The notes under the pieces: model-generated
The model's database searches: none
Seen by the model: only the letters and a program-made list of their open reading frames with translations
Told to the model about the DNA's origin: nothing
NCBI GenBank assembly: GCA_016869415.1
Contig: VGEI01000239.1
Span: 1-5,870, forward strand
Length of the DNA: 5,870 bases
Reading direction: 5' to 3'
Origin: Alphaproteobacteria bacterium
Lineage (GTDB): Bacteria > Pseudomonadota > Alphaproteobacteria > CACIAM-22H2
Shown here: in pieces, positions 1-5,870 of the stretch
Layout of the letters: every line of letters starts with the position of its first letter
Numbering within the stretch: the stretch's first letter is position 1
Made by a program: the position numbers and the translations under genes

Positions 1-140
1 GATCTATATAAACTGTGCTTTAGAGGAGAGAAAGCGGTTGCCTTTCGCCTGTCACGAGAGGTCGGCACGCAATGGCTTGGCACGGGCGTTTCGACGCAAA
101 GCGTCGAGTTGGAGTAAGTCGCAATCAACGGCCGTCGGTA
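1..140. other. Non-coding left edge, no gene recognised
   Basis: This stretch lies downstream of the acetyltransferase stop codon and runs to the window edge. I find no reading frame with protein-like character and no tRNA-like fold. The first 25 bases or so are AT-rich (for example TATATAAA at 5-12) compared with the rest of the window. They could belong to a promoter or the beginning of another transcription unit outside the window, but nothing in the sequence proves that. The one clear structure is a short hairpin at 91-107, listed separately. Confidence 0.5.
91..107 (-). terminator. Short perfect hairpin 3' of the acetyltransferase gene
   Basis: TCGACGC at 91-97 and GCGTCGA at 101-107 are perfect inverted repeats around a three-base loop, forming a 7-bp GC-rich stem. 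The hairpin starts 33 bases after the acetyltransferase stop codon, where a transcript end would be expected. Read on the minus strand it is followed by AAACGCCC and not by a run of T, so it does not meet the usual criteria for an intrinsic terminator. It may be an RNA 3'-end stabiliser, a weak terminator, or chance. Confidence 0.3.
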
Positions 141-1004
141 TCAGCCGAGCTCGAAACTGGTGATGCCGAAGACGCCGCGCTGGCTGATGATCGGCGCCGG
201 GCCGGAATACATGCGGGCCGTCTCGAACACCGGCTTGAGGTCGAGGTTGTCCGCCAGCCGTTGGGCGGTGATGTTGGTCTCGGGCGTATCGAGATAGAGC
301 ATCGAGCCGACGGCCTGCTCCGCCAGCTTGATCAGGAGAGCCTCCGCGGCCGATTCGTCGTCGGCGAAAAGCGGCCCGATCTTGTAACCCTCGCGGCAGG
401 GGCGGACGACGCCGTAGCCAGCGAGCTGGCCGTCGCGCTGCAGGCCTATGGCCGAGGTCCCTGGCCGGGTCGTCCATAGGCGGAGGAAGGCCGGGCGGGG
501 TGCCGGAAAATGCTTGCGGTCATAGGCGTCAAGCGCCGCTTCCGGGATTTCGCTCAACGGCAGGATGGTGCCGGCATGCCGGTTCGCGCGGGGAAGGTTT
601 CCGCTCACTTGGCCGCCGTGGCGGATGTTGTTCCAGGCGTGGACGAAGCCGGATTTCTGATAGTAGGCCTGCTGGGCAACGACACCGTCGAGGCCGATGA
701 TGCAGCCATTGGCCCGCTTGAGCGCGGCCTGCCAGGTCTTGGAGCCGTAGCCGCGTCCGCGAAACTCCTGCTTGACGATATAGAACCCGAGAAACGCGAA
801 GTCGCCCGGATAGGTGACGATGGAAACGCAGCTAACCGGCTCGCCGTTCCGCTCCCCGACGAGGAACCCGTCGGGATCCGGCGCCAGAAAACAGGGTGCG
901 TCGTGAATCCCCGGGTTCCAGCCTTCGGCGGCTGCCCAGTCGAGCGCCAGGGCCAGATCGTCCGGCCCCATGGTGCGCAGACTGAGATCCTCCGGCGCTG
1001 TCAT
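141..1004 (-). CDS. GNAT family N-acetyltransferase with C-terminal second domain
   Basis: This 287-residue cytoplasmic protein is predicted to transfer an acetyl group from acetyl-CoA to an amine; the substrate cannot be told from sequence. The first half (about residues 8-130) is a GNAT fold. Its acetyl-CoA pyrophosphate-binding motif A appears as FYIVKQEFRGRGYGSKTW (residues 74-91), with the R/Q-x-x-G-x-G/A core in RGRGYG. The segment GLDGVVAQQAYYQKSGF (104-120) fits motif B, with Tyr114/Tyr115 in the usual place. The second half (about 145-280) contains IGPLFADD (209-216) and ends in GITSFELG. This resembles the second domain found in a subgroup of two-domain GNAT proteins (the Acetyltransf_18 type); that identification is from memory of the family. 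No signal peptide or membrane segment is visible. The ATG is supported by a purine-rich site a few bases upstream. The gene follows the oxidoreductase by 27 bp in the same direction and is probably co-transcribed with it. It appears intact. Confidence 0.9.
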   Translation of the reverse strand: MTAPEDLSLRTMGPDDLALALDWAAAEGWNPGIHDAPCFLAPDPDGFLVGERNGEPVSCVSIVTYPGDFAFLGFYIVKQEFRGRGYGSKTWQAALKRANGCIIGLDGVVAQQAYYQKSGFVHAWNNIRHGGQVSGNLPRANRHAGTILPLSEIPEAALDAYDRKHFPAPRPAFLRLWTTRPGTSAIGLQRDGQLAGYGVVRPCREGYKIGPLFADDESAAEALLIKLAEQAVGSMLYLDTPETNITAQRLADNLDLKPVFETARMYSGPAPIISQRGVFGITSFELG

Positions 1005-1007
1005 GAA

Positions 1008-1015
1008 CTCCCCCC
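1008..1015 (-). promoter_or_regulatory. Ribosome binding site of the acetyltransferase gene
   Basis: On the minus strand GGGGGGAG lies three bases before the ATG at 1004-1002. It is the only clear Shine-Dalgarno-like sequence next to a start codon in this window, and it supports the 287-residue start. It also means the gene can be translated independently of the oxidoreductase upstream, whose TAG is 27 bp away. Confidence 0.65.
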
Positions 1016-1031
1016 GTTATCCGGTCTTGGC

Positions 1032-2048
1032 CTATCCGGCCTTGCGCGGCGTCAGGCCAAAGGCCTCCGCCAGCAATTCGTATGACCGTACCCGGGCGCT
1101 AAAATCGTAGCAAATCGAGACGATGACAAGCTCCTCGACGCCGTAAAGCTCGGCAAGCTCGATCAGGCGGGCCTTGACGGTCGCCGGGTCGCCGATCACC
1201 TGACGCCGGCGGTTGAAGGCCACCCGCCGGCGCTCCGGCTCGCTATAGGGGTAGGCCAGCGCCTCCTCGACGCGCGGGATGGGCGAGATCTCGCCGAGAT
1301 CGAGCCGCAGGCGCCAGAGGTCGCGGCTGGCGGCCAGGCGCTGGGCCTCCTCGTCGGTCTCGGCGCAGAGCACGAAGACACCGATGCTCCCCGCCGGCTG
1401 CGCCAGCCAGGGCGAGGGGCGAAAGGTCTCGCGGTAGGCGGCCATGACCTCCGGGCCGCCGCGATCGTTGATGAAATGGGCAAAGGAGAAGGCGCAGCCA
1501 AAATGCGCGGCGTAGGCGGCACTTTGGTCGCTCGAGCCGAGCAGCCAGAGGTCAGGCCTGCTCTCGCCCGATGGCATGGCGCGCACCCCGGCAAAGGGGT
1601 GCCCCGAGGCCGGACCCTCGCCGAGCCAGGCGATCAGGTCGGCGATCTGCTGGGGGAAGTACTCGATACCCAGGGCGCCCGGCCCGTGCTGCAGCGCACC
1701 GGCCGTGCGCTGGTCGCTGCCCGGGGCGCGGCCGATACCGAGGTCGATGCGTCCGGGATAGAGCGCCTCGAGCACGCGGAAATTCTCTGCCACCTTGAGG
1801 GCGCTGTAGTGGCTGAGCATCACGCCCCCGGACCCGATGCGCATCTGGCCGGTCTCGGCGGCGACGCGGGCGATCAGCACCTCCGGCGCGGTGCCGGCGA
1901 GCCCGGCGGAGCTGTGGTGCTCGGCCAGCCAGTAGCGGTGATAGCCCAGCCGCTCGGCGGCGCGCGCTAGGTCGATCGTCTCACGGATGGCTTGGGCGGG
2001 GGTTCCGCCGTCGCGGATCGGCGACTGGTCGAGGACGGAGAGGATCAT
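1032..2048 (-). CDS. LLM class flavin-dependent oxidoreductase, YhbW-like
   Basis: This 338-residue protein belongs to the bacterial luciferase-like monooxygenase superfamily, which uses reduced flavin (usually FMNH2) in a TIM-barrel fold, often with O2. The natural substrate of this group is generally unknown. Recognisable blocks in order are an N-terminal strand MILSVLDQSPI (1-11), GYHRYWLAEHH (35-45), GSGGVMLSHYS (72-82), LYPGRIDLGIGRAPGSDQRT (96-115), LWLLGSS (167-173) and VIGDP (284-288). These match the pattern of E. coli YhbW and the 'luciferase family oxidoreductase, group 1' proteins. The length is typical and no block is missing. The ATG places the first barrel strand at the very N-terminus, as in relatives, although there is no strong Shine-Dalgarno site before it. 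The 5' leader contains the palindromic repeat at 2077-2156. The acetyltransferase gene follows 27 bp downstream, suggesting a two-gene unit. Nothing in the sequence links the two activities to a named pathway. Confidence 0.93.
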   Translation of the reverse strand: MILSVLDQSPIRDGGTPAQAIRETIDLARAAERLGYHRYWLAEHHSSAGLAGTAPEVLIARVAAETGQMRIGSGGVMLSHYSALKVAENFRVLEALYPGRIDLGIGRAPGSDQRTAGALQHGPGALGIEYFPQQIADLIAWLGEGPASGHPFAGVRAMPSGESRPDLWLLGSSDQSAAYAAHFGCAFSFAHFINDRGGPEVMAAYRETFRPSPWLAQPAGSIGVFVLCAETDEEAQRLAASRDLWRLRLDLGEISPIPRVEEALAYPYSEPERRRVAFNRRRQVIGDPATVKARLIELAELYGVEELVIVSICYDFSARVRSYELLAEAFGLTPRKAG

Positions 2049-2076
2049 GTGCGTGCGATCCGCTCAACAGCGCACT

Positions 2077-2156
2077 CGTCACCCCGGCGCAGGCCGGGGT
2101 CCAGAGGCCGCGCAGCACGCACCTGCCTCTGGATGCCGGCTTTCGCCGGCATGACG
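2077..2156. repeat. Intergenic double-hairpin palindromic repeat
   Basis: This 80-bp element has three nested symmetries. Its ends are CGTCA and TGACG. The left half is a hairpin with an 8-bp stem, ACCCCGGC at 2081-2088 and GCCGGGGT at 2093-2100, around the loop GCAG. The right half is a hairpin with an 8-bp stem, ATGCCGGC at 2133-2140 and GCCGGCAT at 2145-2152, around the loop TTTC. Inside, CCAGAGG (2101-2107) pairs with CCTCTGG (2126-2132), so the whole element can also fold as one cruciform-like structure. Read on the minus strand it would encode the frequently mis-annotated peptide pattern 'MPAKAGIQ ... LDPGLRRGDE'. That is known from dispersed intergenic repeats in many proteobacterial genomes. 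Only one copy is present here, so its dispersed nature rests on that recognition. It sits 31 bp after the prfC stop and 28 bp before the oxidoreductase start. Confidence 0.85.
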
Positions 2157-2187
2157 GTCTTTCGATTCGGAGAGGCGTGCTGCTCCC

Positions 2188-3795
2188 TCACTCCGGCTGC
2201 TCGCGGGTCTTGAGGAAGCGGATCTTCGGCCAGTTGTCCTGGGTGTAGTTGAGCTCCCAGTTGTTGCGGGCGAGGAACACCGGTGCGCCGTCGCGGTCCT
2301 CGGCCAGGGAGCCGGTGTTGGCTTCGGTGAAGCGTTTGAGCTCGGCCGGGTCGTCGCAATGCACCCAGCGAGCGTATTCGTAAGGTGCCTGCTCGAAGCC
2401 GGCCTTGACGTCGTATTCGTTGGCGATGCGCGAGGCGAGAACCTCGAGCTGCAGCTCGCCGACCACGCCGACGATCCACTGCGAGCCGATCATCGGCTTG
2501 AAGAGCTGTGACACGCCCTCCTCGGCCAGATCCTCGAGCGCCTTGCGCAGGTGCTTGACCCGCATCGGGTCGGCAAGCTGCACCCGGCGCAGGATCTCGG
2601 GCGCGAAGCTCGGGATGCCGGTGAAGCGCAGATTCTCGCCCTCGGTCAGCGTATCGCCGATGCGCAAGGTGCCGTGGTTGGGAATGCCGATGATGTCGCC
2701 CGGCCAGGCCTCGTCGGCGAGCGCCCGCTCGCGCGCCAGGAAGAAGACCGGGTTGTTGACGCTTATCGCCTTGCCGGTGCGCACGTGATGCAGCTTCATG
2801 CCGCGGCGGAACCTGCCGGCGCACAGGCGCACGAAGGCGATGCGGTCGCGGTGGTTGGGGTCCATGTTCGCCTGGATCTTGAAGACGAAGGCCGCGACCT
2901 TCGGCTCCGAAGGCTGCACGGGCCGCGGCTTGGCCGGCTGCGACACCGGCGGCGGGGCGAATTCGGCGAGGCCGCCGAGCAGCTCCTGCACGCCGAAATT
3001 CTTGAGCGCGCTGCCGAAGAAGATCGGCGTCAGATGGCCCCCGCGATAGGCCTCGCGGTCGAAGGCCGGGCAGGCGGCGCGTACCAGCTCGACCTCCTCC
3101 TTGAGCCTGGCGAGCGCCGCTGCCGGCAGCTTCTCGGCGAGGCGCGGATCGTCGAGACCGGAGCACTCGACTGCCTCGCTGACGCGGTCGCCGCGGCCGG
3201 GATCGAAGAGCAGCAGGCGGTCGCGCAGCAGGTCGTAGCAGCCCTTGAAGTCGGCACCCATGCCGATGGGCCAGGTCACCGGCGTGACGTCGAGCGCCAG
3301 CGTCGATTCGATCTCGTCCATCAGCTCGAAGGGGCTGCGCGCCTCGCGGTCCAGCTTGTTGACGAAGGTGATGATCGGCACGTCGCGCAGGCGGCAGACC
3401 TCGAACAGCTTGCGCGTCTGGGCCTCGATGCCCTTGGCGGCGTCGATCACCATGACCGCCGAATCGACGGCCGTCAGCGTGCGATAGGTGTCCTCGCTGA
3501 AATCCTGGTGGCCCGGCGTGTCGAGCAGGTTGAAGGTGCGCTCGTCGTACTCGAAGGTCATCACCGAGGCGGTGACCGAGATGCCGCGCGCCTGCTCGAT
3601 GGCCATCCAGTCCGAGCGGGCGCGCCGGCGCTCGCCGCGCGCCTTGACCGCGCCGGCCTCCTGCACGGCACCGCCGAAGAGCAGCAGCTTCTCGGTCAGC
3701 GTGGTCTTGCCGGCGTCGGGGTGCGAGATGATGGCGAAGGTGCGGCGGCGCTCGGCCGGCGTCAGACTCGCCGTCGCTGGGGTGGTGTCGGGCAT
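2188..3795 (-). CDS. prfC: Peptide chain release factor 3 (RF3)
   Basis: RF3 is a ribosome-dependent GTPase that removes RF1 or RF2 from the ribosome after peptide release. The 535-residue product is close to the E. coli length (529 aa). The G domain shows G1 HPDAGKTT (25-32), switch I region ARGISVTASVM (69-79), G3 DTPGHQDFSEDTYRTL (92-107), G4 NKLD (146-149) and G5 GSALK (261-265). KARG after the P-loop and SDWMAIEQARGIS (61-73) are characteristic of RF3 as opposed to EF-G. A second beta-barrel domain follows (about 299-390, including FKIQANMDPNHRDRIAFVR). The C-terminal domain (about 395-530) includes GVVGELQLEVLASR and NNWELNYTQDNWPKIRFL. The frame stays open upstream to 3972, but I chose ATG 3795: it starts 19 residues before TFAIISHPDAGKTT as in the E. 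coli protein, and the extra upstream residues are arginine/proline-rich shadow of the ABC-F gene. The start lies four bases after the ABC-F stop with no clear Shine-Dalgarno sequence, suggesting translational coupling. Confidence 0.97.
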   Translation of the reverse strand: MPDTTPATASLTPAERRRTFAIISHPDAGKTTLTEKLLLFGGAVQEAGAVKARGERRRARSDWMAIEQARGISVTASVMTFEYDERTFNLLDTPGHQDFSEDTYRTLTAVDSAVMVIDAAKGIEAQTRKLFEVCRLRDVPIITFVNKLDREARSPFELMDEIESTLALDVTPVTWPIGMGADFKGCYDLLRDRLLLFDPGRGDRVSEAVECSGLDDPRLAEKLPAAALARLKEEVELVRAACPAFDREAYRGGHLTPIFFGSALKNFGVQELLGGLAEFAPPPVSQPAKPRPVQPSEPKVAAFVFKIQANMDPNHRDRIAFVRLCAGRFRRGMKLHHVRTGKAISVNNPVFFLARERALADEAWPGDIIGIPNHGTLRIGDTLTEGENLRFTGIPSFAPEILRRVQLADPMRVKHLRKALEDLAEEGVSQLFKPMIGSQWIVGVVGELQLEVLASRIANEYDVKAGFEQAPYEYARWVHCDDPAELKRFTEANTGSLAEDRDGAPVFLARNNWELNYTQDNWPKIRFLKTREQPE

Positions 3796-3799
3796 GGGG

Positions 3800-5656
3800 T
3801 CAGGCGGCGCTTTCCCGGTCGAGGGCCGCCTGTGCCTCCAGCCACCGGTCCTCGGCGGCGGCGAGGCGGCTGGCGATCTCGCCCTGGCGGCGCGACAGCT
3901 CGGCGGCTTTCTTCTTGTCGCTGTAGGTCTCGGGTGCGGCGAGCTCCTTCTCCAGCGAGGCCTTCTCGGCATTGAGCCGGGTCACCATGGCCTCGGCCTC
4001 CTGGGCGCGCTTCTTGAGAGGGCCGAGAGATTCTCGCTTCTGCGCGCCGTCGCGCCGCTCGCTCTTGCGCGACCTGCCGTTGCCGCCGCGGGCGCGTTCG
4101 GACAGGGTCAGGCGCTCGTAGGCGTCGAGGTCGTCGTCGAACGGCGTGACCTTGCCCTCGGCCACCAGCCAGAGCCGGTCGGCGGTCAGCTCGACCATGT
4201 GGCGGTCGTGGCTGATCAGGATGACGGCGCCCTTGTACTCGTTGAGCGCCTCGACCAGCGCCTCGCGGGCCTGGATGTCGAGATGGTTGGTCGGCTCGTC
4301 GAGGATGAGCAGCGATGGCGCGTCGTGGGTGATGAAGGCGAAGTTGAGCCGCGCCCGCTCGCCGCCCGAGAGGTCGCCGATTTTCACATTGGCCTTCTCC
4401 TGGGCGAAGCCGAAGCTGCCCAGGCGCGCCCGCACCTGCTCGGGACGGGCATCCTTCATGATACGGCTCATGGCAATGAAAGGCGTGGCCTCGGCGTCCA
4501 TGTCTTCGATCTGGTGCTGGGCGAAGAAGCCGCAGGTCACCTTGGGGGCGCGGGCCACACGGCCGGCACTCGGCGGCAGACGGCCGGCGATCAGCTTGGC
4601 CAGGGTCGACTTGCCGTTGCCGTTGGCGCCGAGCAGGGCAATGCGGTCGTCGGGGTCGAGCCGCTGGTTGAGGCCGGAGAGGATCGGCTTGCCCGGCTCG
4701 TAGCCGGCGGCGGCGCCGTCCAGCGTGATCAGCGGCGGCCGCAGCTCGCGCGGCTCGGGGAAATTGAAGACCACCGACGGGTCCTCGCGCGGCACGGCCA
4801 CGGGGGCGAGCCGCTGCAGCATCTTGAGCTTGCTCTGTGCCTGGCGGGCCTTGCTGGCCTTGGCGCGGAAGCGGTCGACGAATTTCTGCAGGTGTTCGCG
4901 CTGCTGGGCGACGCGCGTCGCCTCGGCCGCCAGCTGCATGCGCTGCTCCTCGCGCACCCGTTCGTAGAAATCGTAGTTGCCCGAGTAGAGGGTGAGCCTG
5001 CGGTCGTCGAGGTGCAGGATGTGGGTAACGCAGGAGTTGAGGATGTCGCGGTCGTGGCTGACCAGCACGAGGGCATTGGGCCAGACCTTGAGATAGGATT
5101 CGAGCCAGAGGGCGGCCTCGAGGTCGAGATGGTTGGTCGGCTCGTCGAGCAGCAGCAGGTCGGGCCGCGAGAACAGCACCGAAGCCAGCGCCACGCGCAT
5201 GCGCCAGCCGCCGGAGTAGCTCGACAACGGCCGGTTCTGCATCGGTTCGTCGAAGCCGAGGCCGGCGAGGATTTGCGCGGCCCGCGCCGGGGCGGCGTGC
5301 GCGTCGATATCGTTCAGCCGGTCGTGGATCTCGGCGATGCGGTGCAGATCCTCGGTTGTCTCGGCTTCGGCGAGCAGGGAGGTGCGCTCGGCATCCGCCG
5401 CCAGCACCGCCTCGAGCGGCGTGATCCCGCCGCCAGGCGCCTCCTGGGCGACCACGCCCACCCGCCAGCGCCGCGGCATCTCGATCTCGCCGCCCTCGGC
5501 GTGCAGCTCGCCTAGTATCAGTCCGAGCAGCGTGGACTTGCCGGCGCCGTTGCGCCCGACCAGGCCGACGCGCCGACCGGCCGGAATCTGGGCCGTGGCC
5601 TTTTCCAGCAGCAGGCGGCCGCCGACGCGGTAGCTGAGATCCGTAAGCGTGAGCAT
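3800..5656 (-). CDS. yheS: ABC-F family ATPase, YheS-like ribosome-associated factor
   Basis: This 618-residue protein has two fused ATP-binding cassettes and no membrane segment, the hallmark of ABC-F proteins. They act on the ribosome (E-site binding, relief of stalled states) and not in transport. Cassette 1 has Walker A GRNGAGKS (34-41), signature YSGGWRMR (147-154), Walker B LLLLDEPTNHLD (167-178) and switch His201. The inter-cassette linker (about 225-300) contains the basic segment DRFRAKASKARQAQSKLKML, typical of the P-site tRNA interaction motif. Cassette 2 has GANGNGKS (343-350), LSGGERAR (429-436), LLILDEPTNHLD (449-460) and His483. Both catalytic glutamates (172 and 453) are present. 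A charged tail (about 520-618) is likely a coiled coil. The SGGWRMR signature, FFAQHQ (377-382) and 'AxxRWLEAQ' tail match E. coli YheS better than Uup or EttA, so the symbol denotes similarity. The start aligns with YheS; there is no clear Shine-Dalgarno site. Antibiotic-resistance ABC-F function is unlikely but not excluded. Confidence 0.94.
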   Translation of the reverse strand: MLTLTDLSYRVGGRLLLEKATAQIPAGRRVGLVGRNGAGKSTLLGLILGELHAEGGEIEMPRRWRVGVVAQEAPGGGITPLEAVLAADAERTSLLAEAETTEDLHRIAEIHDRLNDIDAHAAPARAAQILAGLGFDEPMQNRPLSSYSGGWRMRVALASVLFSRPDLLLLDEPTNHLDLEAALWLESYLKVWPNALVLVSHDRDILNSCVTHILHLDDRRLTLYSGNYDFYERVREEQRMQLAAEATRVAQQREHLQKFVDRFRAKASKARQAQSKLKMLQRLAPVAVPREDPSVVFNFPEPRELRPPLITLDGAAAGYEPGKPILSGLNQRLDPDDRIALLGANGNGKSTLAKLIAGRLPPSAGRVARAPKVTCGFFAQHQIEDMDAEATPFIAMSRIMKDARPEQVRARLGSFGFAQEKANVKIGDLSGGERARLNFAFITHDAPSLLILDEPTNHLDIQAREALVEALNEYKGAVILISHDRHMVELTADRLWLVAEGKVTPFDDDLDAYERLTLSERARGGNGRSRKSERRDGAQKRESLGPLKKRAQEAEAMVTRLNAEKASLEKELAAPETYSDKKKAAELSRRQGEIASRLAAAEDRWLEAQAALDRESAA

Positions 5657-5722
5657 GGGAGGCGGGGTGATAGCACAGACGGGCGGCTATCTCACGCCCT
5701 CTCTTGGGCCGGCAAGCCGTTG
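5657..5722 (-). promoter_or_regulatory. Short gap upstream of the ABC-F gene, possible promoter
   Basis: These 66 bases separate the putative upstream stop codon from the ABC-F start. On the minus strand TTGCCG (5712-5707) and GATAGC (5688-5683) sit about 18 bases apart and could be weak -35 and -10 elements, but the match is poor and could be chance. There is also a 5-bp GGGCG/CGCCC inverted repeat (5699-5695 and 5685-5681) without a following T run. Whether the ABC-F/prfC pair has its own promoter here or is read through from the upstream gene cannot be decided from the sequence. Confidence 0.2.
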
Positions 5723-5870
5723 TTATAGAGCCTCAATCGCGGCCTTCCGGACCTTCAGGATCTCGCGCGAAGCGCTGTCCGGGTGGAACCGGCCGGCGCG
5801 GCCGATCTCGGGGAATTCGGCCGGCCTGCGCTGCGCCTGGCCACGACCTAAGTGCGTCGCTGCCACATTG
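5723..5870 (-). CDS. C-terminal end of an unidentified gene (partial at window edge)
   Basis: On the minus strand an open frame enters at the window edge and runs 48 codons to a TAA at 5725-5723. The last residues read GRFHPDSASREILKVRKAAIEAL, which looks like a plausible protein tail with a charged amphipathic helix. Within the last 38 codons about 33 end in G or C, in keeping with the coding bias of the other genes; the first ten codons do not show this bias. A GTG at the second codon could alternatively start a 47-residue small protein. I do not recognise the family. A second minus-strand frame is also open over most of this stretch, so coding status is not certain. If real, it lies 66 bp upstream of the ABC-F gene in the same direction. 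Confidence 0.4.
   Translation of the reverse strand, partial: NVAATHLGRGQAQRRPAEFPEIGRAGRFHPDSASREILKVRKAAIEAL

Noticed and set aside
510..1085. A 191-codon plus-strand frame antisense to the acetyltransferase gene
   Set aside because: It has no recognisable motif and overlaps a gene with clear GNAT motifs; it is a shadow of that gene.
1992..2213. A 73-codon plus-strand frame containing the phrase WMPAFAGMT
   Set aside because: This is the well-known spurious translation of the intergenic palindromic repeat and is not a gene.
3796..3972. A 59-residue N-terminal extension of RF3 from an upstream ATG at 3972
   Set aside because: The extension overlaps the end of the ABC-F gene, is Arg/Pro/Ser-rich, and has no counterpart in RF3 proteins. 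The ATG at 3795 gives the normal RF3 N-terminus.
2551..3975. A 474-codon plus-strand open frame antisense to prfC, and a 373-codon minus-strand frame at 2045-3166 overlapping prfC
   Set aside because: Both overlap the clearly identified RF3 gene and have low-complexity, Arg/Ala/Gly-rich translations with no family resemblance. The minus-strand frame runs into the intergenic repeat, which explains its 'MPAKAGIQ' tail.
3488..5515. A 675-codon plus-strand open frame lying antisense to the ABC-F gene
   Set aside because: The product lacks recognisable domains and is rich in repeated Gly, Ala, Val, Glu and Leu runs. It exactly mirrors the codon structure of the well-identified ABC-F gene. Long antisense open frames are expected in GC-rich genes with strong third-position bias.
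3800..5656. An ABC transporter ATPase subunit needing a membrane partner, or an antibiotic-resistance protein
   Set aside because: The two fused cassettes, the tRNA-interaction linker and the absence of any neighbouring permease gene point to an ABC-F factor. The match to the housekeeping YheS pattern argues against a dedicated resistance protein.

Overview
The window is GC-rich with a strong G/C preference at third codon positions. Every supported gene lies on the minus strand, so transcription runs from right to left. The overall look is that of a GC-rich proteobacterial chromosome, most likely alphaproteobacterial. The reasons are codon use, poorly developed Shine-Dalgarno sites, and an intergenic palindromic repeat of the type read as 'MPAKAGIQ...LDPGLRRGDE' that is common in such genomes. 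The taxonomic assignment is an inference, not a demonstration.

Layout in transcription order (right to left). (1) At the right edge there is an open frame of 48 codons ending in TAA at 5723. It is probably the C-terminal tail of an unidentified gene that begins outside the window. (2) After a 66-bp gap comes a complete ABC-F ATPase of the YheS type (3800-5656, 618 aa), with two ATP-binding cassettes and a C-terminal charged helix. (3) Four bases after its stop starts prfC (2188-3795, 535 aa), peptide chain release factor 3. Both proteins act on the ribosome, and the spacing implies one operon with translational coupling. (4) A 139-bp intergenic region holds an 80-bp element made of two perfect 8-bp-stem hairpins. 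(5) Next is a flavin-dependent oxidoreductase of the bacterial luciferase-like superfamily, YhbW-like (1032-2048, 338 aa). (6) After 27 bp and a good ribosome binding site comes a two-domain GNAT N-acetyltransferase (141-1004, 287 aa). (7) The last 140 bp at the left edge hold no recognisable gene, only a short perfect hairpin.

The five genes look like ordinary, intact core or near-core genes. I see no transposase, phage gene, CRISPR array, RNA gene or toxin-antitoxin pair, and no evidence of a previously undescribed system. The points most worth a second look are the coupled ABC-F/RF3 pair, the intergenic repeat forming the leader of the oxidoreductase gene, and the unidentified gene end at the right edge.
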